DNA from: Eutreptiella sp. 'Long Island Sound 2002'
Lineage: Eukaryota; Euglenozoa; Euglenophyceae; Eutreptiales; Eutreptiaceae
Assembly (NCBI GenBank): GCA_964036045.1
Contig: OZ038383.1
Coordinates: forward strand, 117,080,431 to 117,144,430
DNA: 64,000 bases
Reading direction: 5' to 3'
The position numbers were made by a program, and so were the translations under genes. The notes under the pieces are model-generated. The model was not told where the DNA came from, did no database searches, and was given only the letters and a program-made list of their open reading frames with translations. Each line of letters opens with the position of its first letter. The first letter of the stretch is position 1. Below, one piece after another: positions 31,800-41,527 of the stretch.

Positions 31800-32480
31800 C
31801 TATTGCCATTCTTCTTCTTCGTTCGGCTGTACGTCCTGTACTTGTCCTTCGTCAACCCATTCTTCTCCTGCTTCGACAGCATTCACTCCTTTTCCACGTC
31901 CACGACCACCAAATTTTTTTCCACCACCACCTTTCTTACCTCCTTGGCCTTTGTTGTTGGAGGTGTTGGAATTGGGGTTGGATTCGTTGGATCTGCCCTT
32001 GCCTCGACCTCCAGTATCCTTGTTGTTGCCGAAGATCTTGTTCGCTGGCGTCTCCGCGTACAGGGGGTTGCCATTCACCTTGGAATCATCTTGATTCCCG
32101 GACTTTCCTTTGCCATTTCCACCTTTTTTGGCCAGATTTTCCACCAGATTTTCCACCAGCATCGGTCCATCTTGAGTCGCTTGGATCTCCGCCTTGCTGC
32201 GAGTAATCTTTTGGTGTCCAGTCTCTGTTCTTTCCTTTGGACTGCCCTTTACCCTTTCCCCTTCCATGCTGGTCAGCATCCCGTGCTCCATCCTGCTGGG
32301 GATTTTGGGGAGAATTTCCCTTTCCATCCATTTTGGACTGAATTGGTTTGAGATCTGAGGGCGTCCGCCTGTGATCTGCGGTCGTGTGAGTCGCCGCTCG
32401 ACCTTCTTTTCCAAGGGCAATGCACACAGAGCATCCCTTCTCACCAAAGGCGTTGACCTTGCCTCCGAAGCCATGTGCAT
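31800..32480 (-). CDS. E1 Gag-Pro linker in the pol frame
   Basis: This frame overlaps the end of gag (32086-32480) in another register and continues to a TAG at 31800-31802. Only the part after about 32170 looks real: basic, Gly/Lys/Asn-rich (KGGGGKKFGGRGRGKG) and then acidic (DVQPNEEEEWQ). The frame is the same as that of protease and RT, so Gag-Pol would need a ribosomal frameshift between about 32086 and 32200. The upstream overlapping part is probably a shadow of gag. Confidence 0.55.
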   Translation of the reverse strand: MHMASEARSTPLVRRDALCALPLEKKVERRLTRPQITGGRPQISNQFSPKWMEREILPKIPSRMEHGMLTSMEGERVKGSPKERTETGHQKITRSKAEIQATQDGPMLVENLVENLAKKGGNGKGKSGNQDDSKVNGNPLYAETPANKIFGNNKDTGGRGKGRSNESNPNSNTSNNKGQGGKKGGGGKKFGGRGRGKGVNAVEAGEEWVDEGQVQDVQPNEEEEWQ

Positions 32481-34914
32481 CCTGGGACTTCTGGCGCTCT
32501 AAGTTTGCATACTTTTCAAGTTGGTCCCAGATCTGCTCGACTCCATACGAGAAGATCCACGGTCGCACCTTCAAAACTGTTCCCTTATACTTCACTTTTC
32601 CATCCACCATGCTGCAGAAAAACTCCGACTGTTCAGAATCGTGGAAACCAACTCTCCATCTGCCCTCACAATTAGTGATGTCCTTCAATCCAGTAGCACT
32701 GATAGAGTGTAGTAACTCACGAACTGCCATTTTCCCCATAGTTTCAGGTAATCCTCGGACTTCAACCCAGTTGCCCAGGACTTTTTGGTCCGCCTGAGAG
32801 TCCCTGATCTTCTGCTTGGTCTCTGGCGTGAGTTTGCTCAGGAGGATCTTCTTCATTTCGCCTTCAGAAAGTCCTTCTCCAGAGTTCTCCGCCTCTTGCA
32901 CCAAAAACTCCCAATCTTGCCTTGCTATTTGAATTTCTTCCAGAAACAATTTCTTGATCGCCCTGAAGTTCTCCAGACGGTTCCTGTAATGATCTTCAGA
33001 AAGTCGTGAGCCTTTCTTCTTGAGACTTCGGTACAGCTCTTCATACGTCAGGGGATCTCCTTGATTCTGCCTATCCACATAAAGATTGTAGGTACTTTCC
33101 CTTAGTTTGCCAGTCAAACAATCCATCAACCCAAGGATCCAGAGTTCCTTGTCCAGTTTCTCCGTCTGCAGCCAAACCATGAACTGTCGTTCGAACGAAG
33201 CCCAGTAATTGGGGTGCCCAGAGAACTTCGGCTGCTTCATTACTGAACCACGAAGCCTCATGTGCAACGGATTCAGCAGGTGGTTCAGGTTGAAGTTTGT
33301 GGCTGTGCCAACCGGATTGACGAACACTGGGTTGACTGCGGCGCCTCCCATTGCCTGTGCCTGCGCAATTGCGGCCGCCAGCAACGCCTGGTCCACAGTA
33401 GGCTGCACGAACGGCGTTGGTTGAGCTTGATGCAGCCTCATCTCCTTCAATTTCTTCTGCTTTTCTTTGATCTTGGCTTCTATTTCTTTCTGCTGCCGGT
33501 CCTTCTTCTTCAAAGCCATTGATCTCTCTTTCACGGTGGTCCTTGCTTCTCCATCAATATCTCCGACAGTACCAACAGACAATACAGACCTCTCCGACGA
33601 AGATTCTCCTCCTTCGGTACCCAGATTGAACCCAATAGGACTTCCAAATCCAGTAGGGGGGATACCCGAAATTCCAGTAAAAGCTGGATGGTGGCCAGTA
33701 AAAGCTGGGGGTGCTGGAGAATGTGGAGCGCCGTAAGGCGTGGATGCAGCTGCAGCTGAGGAGGTAGGTGCTGGGTGGCTTGCCATTGTAGGCGCTGGTC
33801 CAGTGAGCCCAGTAGTGCTCAGATTTTGTACCAGATCTGTAAGCTTCTCCAACTTCAGCTCCTTCACCCTGGTTTCCAGCGACGAAATCTGTCGTCGACA
33901 GGAGCAGTCCTTGGCGCATTCGCCACAGGAAGGGCATCTCGTCCCCTTTCCTTTGCTTCTCACCTCGTCGACCCAAGTGTCAACACTGGAGGTGGAGCTG
34001 GGAAGCTTGGACAGTTGCTCCCTGGAGAGGTGCGAATGTGTCGAATCACACCTCATTTCGTCGACCTCGTCGTCGTTCGGACCCCAGGCGCCCGACGGAC
34101 CAGCGTGCGGATGCACATTCTGGCGTCTCTCCTCGGCGATGATGGCCATCTGCACCATCACGGCGGCCTGGTGGTTGAACTGGTCCATCAGCTCCTCCCA
34201 GTCCTCTTGCTCCTGCAATTGGGCGTCGAATCTCGACCGGCCGCTGTCCCTGAGGAACTGGCACGACGCCCTGAACCAGTCCCTCAGGCGGCCCTGATAG
34301 CCCGCCTCCGCCAGCAGCCAATTCTGCCTGTGCAGGAATTCCTCATTCCAAATCTGCTGGAAGTGGTTTTCCCAGTAATCACCACTAATTCCAGTATCAG
34401 ACTTCTCTCCTTCGCTGCTGCTGTCTTCCAGATCAGGCAAAGCGTGAGAGGAGGAACCAGATTCACTCGAGGAGGGAGATTCTCGACCGGGTTTAAGGTT
34501 GGGTGGGGCGTTCACACAACAATCAGCACAAGTATGAACTCCAGGCCAATGCCTATGGCCACAGTAAGGGCACTCTGATGGTTGATCTTCGGTACGCTGG
34601 GGAGATGCTACGAATGTAACCTCAGGGGGAACACGCAGTGACTCTCTACGAGTGATAGCCCCGCTAAAGCTCGAAGATCTCAGAGTATCCGTGGAGATTC
34701 CAGAAGCAGAGTCATGATTACCTCTGCTACCATGTAACCGCTGCATAGTGGTTGATCTTTGTTGTAACTGCGAAGCCTGTAGCCTTGATGCCCCAGGGGT
34801 CGTAACGCCCGACACTGCCCCTGATATCTCCGAACCCACATAACCCTCTTCGGACCCATATCCAGCCTCTGGGAGCGACATATGCGAAGCACTTGTAAGT
34901 CCTTTGAACTCCAT
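32086..34914 (-). CDS. gag: E1 Gag
   Basis: The 942-residue frame starts at an ATG inside the 5' LTR (34914) and reads through the primer-binding site. In order: a Ser-rich N-terminus, a Cys/His cluster near residue 123 (CPYCGHRHWPGVHTC, then CADCC), acidic Ser-rich stretches, a second cluster (CPSCGECAKDCSC) followed by a coiled coil (ETRVKELKLEKL), a Lys/Glu/Gln-rich coiled coil near residue 490, and a capsid-like region near residues 560-700 (KFSGHPNYWASFERQFMVWL, LRESTYNLY). The C-terminus is basic and Gly/Lys-rich. Gag forms the particle and binds RNA. It is long for a Ty3-type Gag. The true start could lie further in, after the primer-binding site. Confidence 0.82.
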   Translation of the reverse strand: MEFKGLTSASHMSLPEAGYGSEEGYVGSEISGAVSGVTTPGASRLQASQLQQRSTTMQRLHGSRGNHDSASGISTDTLRSSSFSGAITRRESLRVPPEVTFVASPQRTEDQPSECPYCGHRHWPGVHTCADCCVNAPPNLKPGRESPSSSESGSSSHALPDLEDSSSEGEKSDTGISGDYWENHFQQIWNEEFLHRQNWLLAEAGYQGRLRDWFRASCQFLRDSGRSRFDAQLQEQEDWEELMDQFNHQAAVMVQMAIIAEERRQNVHPHAGPSGAWGPNDDEVDEMRCDSTHSHLSREQLSKLPSSTSSVDTWVDEVRSKGKGTRCPSCGECAKDCSCRRQISSLETRVKELKLEKLTDLVQNLSTTGLTGPAPTMASHPAPTSSAAAASTPYGAPHSPAPPAFTGHHPAFTGISGIPPTGFGSPIGFNLGTEGGESSSERSVLSVGTVGDIDGEARTTVKERSMALKKKDRQQKEIEAKIKEKQKKLKEMRLHQAQPTPFVQPTVDQALLAAAIAQAQAMGGAAVNPVFVNPVGTATNFNLNHLLNPLHMRLRGSVMKQPKFSGHPNYWASFERQFMVWLQTEKLDKELWILGLMDCLTGKLRESTYNLYVDRQNQGDPLTYEELYRSLKKKGSRLSEDHYRNRLENFRAIKKLFLEEIQIARQDWEFLVQEAENSGEGLSEGEMKKILLSKLTPETKQKIRDSQADQKVLGNWVEVRGLPETMGKMAVRELLHSISATGLKDITNCEGRWRVGFHDSEQSEFFCSMVDGKVKYKGTVLKVRPWIFSYGVEQIWDQLEKYANLERQKSQDAHGFGGKVNAFGEKGCSVCIALGKEGRAATHTTADHRRTPSDLKPIQSKMDGKGNSPQNPQQDGARDADQHGRGKGKGQSKGKNRDWTPKDYSQQGGDPSDSRWTDAGGKSGGKSGQKRWKWQRKVRESR
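34721..34732 (-). other. E1 primer-binding site for initiator tRNA-Met
   Basis: On the minus strand TGGTAGCAGAGG directly follows the 5' LTR. It is complementary to the 3' end, CCTCTGCTACCA, of eukaryotic initiator tRNA-Met as I know it. The same twelve bases follow the LTR at 50759. Confidence 0.9.
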
Positions 34915-35212
34915 TATGGAATATGAAGAGTACGAAAACCCGGTCTACAAAAATGGAGCAGACATAGAATCTCAATGCGCATTCATCGCACATAATGACA
35001 CAACGTGAAATCATTCGAAATAATTTAAACAAATCCGATTGGGAAATCACGAAAGAAAAATGCGACTCGACGCGCGCTCACAGGCGACATCTGGCGGCGA
35101 ACGGAAAACATGAAAGCAAGCGGAAAACTTACTGCACTAATGTACATCTGAGAATCATTGAAATTCTGATCACATCAGTGTATAGTTGAGTGCTGTCACT
35201 GCTGCCGTTACA
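34733..35212 (-). repeat. E1 5' LTR
   Basis: This 480-bp LTR has TGTAAC...GTTACA ends and contains the candidate gag start at 34914. A transcription promoter is expected in it but no motif is clear enough to mark. Confidence 0.95.
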
Positions 35213-35217
35213 CCTCC
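35213..35217. repeat. Target-site duplication of E1, right copy
   Basis: CCTCC directly follows the terminal CA of the right LTR and equals 24993-24997. Confidence 0.9.
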
Positions 35218-35429
35218 ACCTCACAGTCCCCGCAGCTGTGCACCACATATCCATCCCCCATTTGTATAGCCACGGTGGGCATGGTGTTCCTCAGGCTCCC
35301 ACAGAGTAAAATTTTCTCGGCCACCATCGATATGGTGGCTCCAGTATCCAGTACCCCCACGTATTCACGTCCCCCTAGTCCGATACGTACCCAGAACACC
35401 AGGTCCAGGGCGCCACCGGAGCGTCCCCG
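35213..35429 (-). pseudogene. Element H: protease N-terminal half
   Basis: Minus-strand frame following gag after a TGA (35430-35432) reads FWVRIGLGGREYVGVLDTGA and VVHSCGDCEVE. The LDTGAT active site is intact at about 35340. The frame is continuous with 24892-24997 once E1 and one copy of CCTCC are ignored. So E1 landed between the flap and the C-terminal strand of the protease. Confidence 0.75.
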
Positions 35430-36714
35430 TCAGAACTCCGCGGGACAGGTCACCTCGAATCCCTTGTTCCGCAATTTGCGGGCCATCCGCATGAAAGGGC
35501 TTCTCTTCTTGGCGGTGCCGTCATCACCACCTTCATGCTCACGCTTGGCCCCTTGCTCTCGCTGGGCCTGAGTCTGCGAGCGTGTGGTAGGACCAGACTG
35601 CCCTCCAGAGGGCTCGGAGTTGCCCCCTGGATTAGGGTCCGGGTTAGCTCCGTTCTTGTCCTGGTTCTTGTTTTCCTTGTCTGGCTGGCAATTAGCGCCT
35701 CCTCCTCGTCCACCTTGGTTCGTGTCTTGTCCTTTGCCACGACCTTTCGCCTTGCCCTTGCCGGAGTCGTCGCCGTTGCCTTCGCCACCGCTCTTGCCAG
35801 CGCCTTTGCCAGGATCTTCGCCCTTCAGCTTCGCCGACAGGCGCTGCTTGTGGTAGCACTCATCCTCGTAGTGCTTCCTCTTCCCACAGAAGGGACAGGT
35901 GATAGTACACCTGTAGTGATCCGGCATCTTAGGCTTGGCGCCGGTGTTGGTCTCCCGCTTCTTCCCCTGGACCACGAAGCAATCGCGCTGATTGCAGTCG
36001 AGGGCGTGCTGCAGGTGACCATGCTCATCTCTGGCGTCACACCAGAAGAGCTCCTGGACATTGCCCATGATACGGGCGTGCTTGGGGGTAGTCTGCTGTC
36101 CAGGTCTGGGTCCTTGGTACCCTTTGCCATGGCTCCCAGAGCCTCCTCCTCCAGGACGGTAGGCGTTCAGGTGCTGGTCGCTTTCTTTCTCCAGCGGCAG
36201 CTCCAAGAGTAGCACAGACAAATCCTTGTAGTTGAGGGCTCTCGCCTTGCGCTCTGCTGTTGACCGGCACTCGTCCCACAGCTCCCGAGGGAGCTTAGCC
36301 ACCAACCAGATGAGCAGCTCGTCGTTGCCGTAGGAACCGGGCGTCAGTTGTCCCACCCAGTGATCTAGGTCAGCCGGTAGCTCGGTGATCCTGGCTGGTT
36401 TGGGGTTGTTGGGCAGCACAGCCAGGTTCTGGATCTCGGCCCTGATGGAGAGGTCGGTTTCGTAGGTAGGGTACTGCCTCTCCAAGGCAACCAACACGTC
36501 GGCGAAGGTGGCGGACTTCGTCACAATGTGCTTGACCTGCTTCTCTAGCTACTTGGTCTTGCAGCACTGCAGGAGCAGGTCGCACTTGACTCGCCCACTA
36601 GCATGGGTTTGGCCGGTCATTCGGAGGAACCGGCCAAAGCTATCAGCAAACTCGCTGAGATCCTTGCCTGTGAACTCACGCAAGTTCACCACAATTTTGG
36701 AGGTGGCGATTGCC
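35430..36714 (-). pseudogene. gag: Element H: Gag with CCHC zinc knuckle
   Basis: The frame is open from 36524 to 35430, and upstream sequence to about 36714 is in frame apart from a TAG at 36549-36551. It contains a capsid-like helical region (VVNLREFTGKDLSEF, YETDLSIRAEIQNL, GSYGNDELLIWLV), a Cys cluster (FWCDARDEHG, DCNQRDCFV), then the zinc knuckle CPFCGKRKHYEDEC (C-x2-C-x4-H-x4-C), and a long Gly/Lys/Asn/Gln-rich tail ending near FEVTCPAEF. The gag of copy B shares YETDLS, GSYG and the CGKRxHYEDEC knuckle, so the families are related. Gag binds and packages the RNA. A frameshift near 36720 separates it from 36715-37029. Confidence 0.8.
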
Positions 36715-37029
36715 TTAGCCTCCTGAGACCTGCGTTTCTCGGCGCTTGGTCTTCCTCTTCTTCTTTTTCTTCCGCCCGCTTGGGTTCTCGGGGTCCTCAG
36801 GGTTGTCGCCCTCCGAGGGCGAAGCAGAAATCATGGACGGCGGCTCATTGTCAGAGGGGTCTCCGCCTAGGTCACTAGGGCCGTAGGGCTCCACGTCAAC
36901 CATTGCTCTCAGGGCTGTCAGCCCCAGCCGGTCCAGCTCAGCTCTCATGGAATTCTCCACGTGGCTGTAGGGAGGCTGGGCCGTTCTTGGTATGAAAGGG
37001 CTTCTCGGTATCACAGCAAGGGTCGGCAT
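36715..37029 (-). pseudogene. Element H: probable N-terminal Gag segment
   Basis: The 104-codon minus frame is acidic and Ser/Pro-rich with a Lys/Arg block (GRKKKKKRKTKRR). Its end abuts, in another register, the start of the capsid-like region at about 36714. A one-base frameshift near 36720 would join them. It has no motif of its own. Confidence 0.45.
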
Positions 37030-37767
37030 CGGTCGGCTCCTCAGGCTCCCCAGGGTTTTGTCAACCCAGCCACGAGGGGATTGGCTTGTAATCGGTGGGG
37101 TGAAACTCCCACGATGGTACGTGACGCTTGGGGAGGAATCAGGGGCTCCAGTTTAGCCCGAATCTCTTGAGTGCGATCACCAACGAATTCAGAGGTGGCT
37201 CCTCGGAGTCCCTCCTTGATCTTCGACCGCGTCAGGGACCTGTTGGACTGCGCCCACTTGGTGTCGGTACTTGGTGCACAGCAGATTGAGTTTCTCCTGT
37301 ACCTGCAAATGGATCTTTATGTGTGTTGGAGTTTCGGTTGGCCCAAAGGGAGCTTGTGGGGATCCTGTTTGGATGTCCTTCCACTTGCTGCTTACTGAAG
37401 AACTGTCTCGAGAGGGCGGAGGAAGCCCTGGTGTGGGCTTGCTACCACTACCCGTCAGATGGAGAGACCAGTTTATCTCAGCGTACCTTGCTCATGTGAC
37501 CTGCGTCAGTGTGGGTCTTGGTGTGTGTTCTAGTTTTTGCTGACCCAAAGGGAGCTTATGGGGATCCGGTTTGGATTTCCTTCCACTTGCTGCATCCTTA
37601 ATGGGGAGCGGGCATTATAAAGAAGTCCATTGATCAGTGTGTCACAGCAGGTCCCATTTTTGTTTGCAACATTCCATGAATTGTTCGTGGAGACACAACA
37701 TGTGGGACGCGAGGTGTATCGCTGGTTCTGAACCTGTGAGCTGCGTGCGCCCCTTAAGGAGTTGCAG
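37030..37767. repeat. Non-coding region with a 51-bp direct repeat
   Basis: 37341-37391 and 37543-37593 are direct copies with about five differences, starting around CCCAAAGGGAGCTT and ending CCTTCCACTTGCTGC, 202 bp apart. This could be leader or LTR sequence of element H, but no matching second LTR is in the window. Confidence 0.6.
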
Positions 37768-38235
37768 CTAGATGATGTTTCTGGACATAGATTCAAAGAT
37801 GCATGTGTTATATAGGCATAGGTCTTGCAGTGGAGGCAAACCACTGGAGAGGCAACCGAGCTCCTCTGTTGAGGAAAGCTGCTGTGCCGTCGACAACAGA
37901 ACGTTTGTCATTTGATTTTCAAGGGCGTGCTCCGCTGCCTCTTGTTCAACTATGCTGAACCAGGACTTGGTTGGAAGTTTCACAGGGTAGTGTGTTATAA
38001 CAGGACCTCGTAAAACGCCTTGCATGCGTAAGAAATTTGTCATCGTTATTTCTGTGTGATGGAACGGGTCAATGTACCCACCATTGCACTGGGTCATTTG
38101 TCTCCACGCAAGTTGAAAAGCCTTGTTATATGAATTTTGCTTTATGACGAACGCAAGCACGACGCGATCGGGTGAGGTCTGATCAGGCCCAAATATTTTA
38201 TAGTTTTTTTTTTCAATGAGCTGTACCATAAGCAC
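37768..38235 (-). CDS. Unidentified ORF, 155 codons
   Basis: I do not recognise this protein. Its composition is that of an ordinary globular protein, without low complexity, and unlike the surrounding shadows (for example SPDRVVLAFVIKQNSYNKAF, then WRQMTQCNGGYIDPFHH, then PTKSWFSIVEQEAAEHALEN). There is no signal peptide or clear motif. It lies just upstream, in minus orientation, of element H's gag. It could be an extra ORF of an element or an exon. The stop follows directly after SMSRNII. Confidence 0.35.
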   Translation of the reverse strand: MLMVQLIEKKNYKIFGPDQTSPDRVVLAFVIKQNSYNKAFQLAWRQMTQCNGGYIDPFHHTEITMTNFLRMQGVLRGPVITHYPVKLPTKSWFSIVEQEAAEHALENQMTNVLLSTAQQLSSTEELGCLSSGLPPLQDLCLYNTCIFESMSRNII

Positions 38236-38269
38236 ACATGGAGGGACTTAGTCTACTGAGTCTTCCAAT

Positions 38270-39019
38270 TCATTCAGCCAATTGACTGAGAGTTTGTAAG
38301 CCACCACAGACGGAGCCCCCTAGCACCCCAGGGGTAATGCGGGGATGCACAGTCCAAAAAAAACGGGACCTGTTGGAGGATCTCCCCGAGCCTCTACTTC
38401 TGCTCCCGCATGACTCAGGGCCTCTCGTCAGCCGACTCAGGGTTGCATACCCAGGAACATCAACATAGGCTCCTGTAGCGGGTAGAGGATGGTGATAGTC
38501 CGCCGCATACCAGCGCGGCGCAGAACTGGAGGCCACTGGCTCACTGGCAGTAGTTGCCTCTGGAAATGCAGTGGTGGATGGGTCCACACCATAGGCAGGG
38601 TAGGTAAGCATGCCAGTAAAGCCTGTGCCCTCAGCCATAGGTGGGGTGGTTATGGGTGTGGATGTTGCAGCAGCTGGGTCTGGAGTTGGGAGTGTGCTGG
38701 TTGTAGGAGAGGGTGATGCACAGAGGCCACAGGGGCTTGGTGCGCCCTCGAAGCTTGACTCGCTCGTGGGGTCGTGCCCATGGTCCACTCCTTCTTCTGC
38801 CATGCTTTCTCTCGCATCCTTCTCTCTCTCCCTCTTTCTCTTCACAGGATTGGTGTCCACCTCCTCGACTAAGAGGGCCCTGAAGGCCGACTGAAGTCCC
38901 TCCAGCGAGTTGTCAACCACGTCCACTGGCCCATGTAAGGGCACCGAAGGTACAGGGCTAGGTCCAGGTCCAGGCTCACCAGGCGCTGGCATTGCTGGTG
39001 CCTCAGGTGCCGTCTTCAC
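38270..39019 (-). CDS. Pro/Ser/Thr-rich ORF, unknown
   Basis: The 249-codon frame has an acidic helical patch (DNSLEGLQSAFRALLVEEVD) and a basic cluster (KRKREREKDAR), followed by a long Pro/Ser/Thr/Ala-rich part. Disordered regions of this kind occur in Gag N-termini (E1 Gag has a similar Pro-rich stretch), but there is no diagnostic motif. The open frame could be favoured by composition. Confidence 0.25.
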   Translation of the reverse strand: MKTAPEAPAMPAPGEPGPGPSPVPSVPLHGPVDVVDNSLEGLQSAFRALLVEEVDTNPVKRKREREKDARESMAEEGVDHGHDPTSESSFEGAPSPCGLCASPSPTTSTLPTPDPAAATSTPITTPPMAEGTGFTGMLTYPAYGVDPSTTAFPEATTASEPVASSSAPRWYAADYHHPLPATGAYVDVPGYATLSRLTRGPESCGSRSRGSGRSSNRSRFFWTVHPRITPGVLGGSVCGGLQTLSQLAE

Positions 39020-39932
39020 GTCTGTGTCCTACTTCTTTGTGTCCATATTGGCCTTTCTTGCTCAGGACAGTACTCGGCGCACAGGGTGTACGGCACGGGG
39101 TTGCTGCTGGTACGCAGAGACTGTTCCTCTCTGCTGCCAGAAAGTTTTATAGTGTTTTCAGCACTGTGTTTTTGATGTGCCTGTCCTGCTGCTTGCTGCT
39201 GGTGTACGGTTCCTGCTGCTTGTTTTTGATGATGAAAATGTTTTGTTGTTGAAATAAAACCAATCCAGGATAACCCCGCCAGAGATAAGCAAGGAGAAGA
39301 TAAACAGGAACAAAGCAAGAAGGGCTGCAGTCACAAAGAGTTAGATAAAGAGAGCTATCAACAATAGACCACAGCAAGAAACATTCAATGCAACTCAGGA
39401 TGAAATATTTTACATGTTTGAGAAAAACTGATTGGAAAACTGCCCCTAGGGCTCACAATATCCATAGTGCCATCTTGAGATGTGCACTCTTTTTTTTTGG
39501 ATCCCATAGGTGCTGAGGTGGCATGGCTTGTTGCGCTGAGGTCACTGCCATCTCACATGGGATATTTCTACTTAGCTAGGCTGACTGGGCATTGAACCAA
39601 GGACCTCTTAAACAGAGGTGCCCCAGCCCCCTAGGGTGCATACCACTAGGATAGCTAAGAATTCATGAGAAAACATAGATAAATTCATAGGCTCTGCCTC
39701 AGTATATCAGTGCCTCAGTGAACTCAGGAAAAGATGTTTTAATGCACATTGCTTGGGGATTAAGGGGTCCACACAACATCCTGATTTAGTGTTTGGTTCT
39801 ATAGGTCAAAATGTGTTATCACCCAATTGGTTAGGCCAGTACTAAGATACAAATGCAAGAGTGCTTGGAGCACCTCTAATACAACTAAACTATACCCTAA
39901 AGCATTGGAAAAGCACTTTTTCTTACTATTGA
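39020..39932. other. No gene seen apart from a tRNA-like sequence
   Basis: The stretch is unremarkable apart from the tRNA-like fold-back at 39571-39659 and a T run at 39489-39498. Coding resumes after a TGA at 39930-39932. Confidence 0.5.
39571..39659 (-). repeat. tRNA-like sequence 5 within an inverted repeat
   Basis: On the minus strand CTATCCTAGTGGTATGC resembles an A box and TTGGTTCAATGCC a B box at tRNA spacing. The segment is bounded by CTTAGCTA (39571-39578) and TAGCTAAG (39652-39659), which pair perfectly. A further hairpin, ACCTC-TTAAACA-GAGGT, lies between. It could be a tRNA-derived repeat whose acceptor stem has been replaced. Confidence 0.45.
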
Positions 39933-40776
39933 GCGCCAAGAACGGTTGCAATACCTCAGACAGACCTGGAATCCTCCATCTGGTCTGAGGAGGACGATGA
40001 TTCCTACATGCTGCCTGACCCTGAGATACCCCTAGTGTATTCTCTGCACTATGGGCAACAATGTCCCCCTGAGTGGGACGATGGCTCAGTACCTGCTGAA
40101 ACTGCTGATCGGCAGAAAAAGAAAGAGCATGGTAAGAGCAACCTCCATGCTGAGGAGGATTTCCTGCAGAAAATTGAGACTCTGAACCTTGACCCCCGAC
40201 TGAAGAAACTGCTCCTAACCTATGAGGAGGTATTCGGCGCCCTGCCGCCTCCGCTGTCCTCTAAAAAACTGGTCCAGATGGACCTGAAACTGAAACCTGA
40301 ATTCGAGAAAACGCGAGTGAGGCATCGTCCCTACCCCACTGCTCAAGAACAGGTAGAAGAAATCGAGCGCCAGATCCGGGAATGTATTGATGCTGGCCTC
40401 GTGGAGGAATATAAGAAGGGGGACTACCCCCACCTTTGCAGTCCCTGTTTCATGGTTCCTAAACCAGGACCGACTGCCCTGCGATTGGTTGTTGACTATG
40501 GTGAGGTCAACAAGAAACCCCAGAACCACTCAGGGAGTATCCCCAACATGGAAAACACCGTGGAGCGTATTGCCAAATGCCGGTACAAGACAAAAATGGA
40601 CAAACGCAGTGCTTTCTGGCAGGTTGACCTAGCAGCCGCAGCTCAGGAACTGCTGGCTTTTATAAACCCTAACGTTCGTGTGTTTAAGTGGAAGGTCATG
40701 CCTTTTGGGGTGGCTAACGCCCCGGCACTCTTCCAAGAACTCATGAACAAAGTTTTACACATACTGAGGCGCAGAT
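39933..40776 (+). pseudogene. Copy A: RT, N-terminal two thirds
   Basis: The open frame reads an RT approach region (PPEWDD, then LNLDPRLKKLL, EVFGALPPPLS) and RT motifs: LRLVVDYGEVN, YKTKMDKRSAFWQVDL and WKVMPFGVANAPALFQELM. It stops being RT after HILRRR, where E2 begins. The next RT residues, including the catalytic IDD, are at 45752 onward. No gag or protease is found directly upstream, so copy A is also 5'-truncated or rearranged. Confidence 0.85.
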
Positions 40777-41527
40777 TGCAATAGGGTTGGCTTTCCCCCT
40801 TTGGGTTACCCCCCACGGCATCGGTCCCAAGACCGATCCAAGCCCCCCACACACACAACATCCCTTTGGGGTGGGATGCAGTAGATCCTAGGGGTGCTGA
40901 ATTACTCCTTTTCTGGCCTGGTGCGCGCGCGACACAAATCGCGATCAGGCCTGAGCCTAATGAGTTTTGATTTTCCAATTCTGATTTCTTTGGGTCTGAA
41001 TTTACGGGATCGTGGATTTCTGTGGTTTTAGACCTATACAATTTGATTGGTGCCCTTGGTTTGCTGTGACGGGCTGATTTTGCCGTTCACACATGTTAGA
41101 GGTCCGACACACACGAATCTTTGTCGCCGTAGCGTTGCTCGTGGTGTAGAGTACTCAATTGTGTCGCTTTGGTATTAGTAAAAAACTGAGTGTCTATTTG
41201 TTTTGCTCTTGTTTGTATGTTTACTTATCTATTTCATAGATAAGTATAAGATGACATTATGTAAGGTTCATTGTTCGAATGTTATGTGATACTCTATGTG
41301 AGAGAACTTCAACAAGGATCAAGACCAAGTGTGGAAAGTGTCTTTGCTCGCCTTTGTCATTGTGCATTTACTTTGATTCAGGTTTGTGGTGTCCATCCAT
41401 GTACCATGCTAAAGAATAGACATCCTTGGACATTGGCAAGTTGGAACTTTTGGATTTTGAGTTCAAAAATTTCAAAATATCATTGGGAGAAAGTTATTTG
41501 ACTTGACCAACATGGGAGATCCTTACA
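40777..41527 (+). repeat. E2 5' LTR
   Basis: This 751-bp copy starts TGCAATAGGG and ends GATCCTTACA. It is equal in length to 44996-45746. Confidence 0.95.

Larger units (their letters stand above)
24998..35212 (-). mobile_element. E1, near-complete Ty3/gypsy chromovirus-like retrotransposon
   Basis: The 10,215-bp element has two 480-bp LTRs with about ten differences by eye (about 98 percent identity), TGTAAC...GTTACA ends, a CCTCC target duplication, a primer-binding site, gag, protease, a methyltransferase-like domain, RT, RNase H, integrase, a chromodomain and a polypurine tract, all in minus-strand order. It interrupts the protease of element H. Three in-frame stops and one frameshift in pol suggest it no longer transposes on its own, unless recoding is used. 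High LTR identity implies fairly recent insertion. Confidence 0.93.

Noticed and set aside
33775-34578. 267-codon plus-strand ORF
   Set aside because: Opposite strand of E1 gag; no motifs and arginine/leucine-rich shadow composition.
35535-36212. 225-codon plus-strand ORF, hydrophobic, membrane-like
   Set aside because: It is the reverse of the Gly/Lys-rich tail of element H Gag, which reads as Leu/Ala/Val-rich on the other strand.
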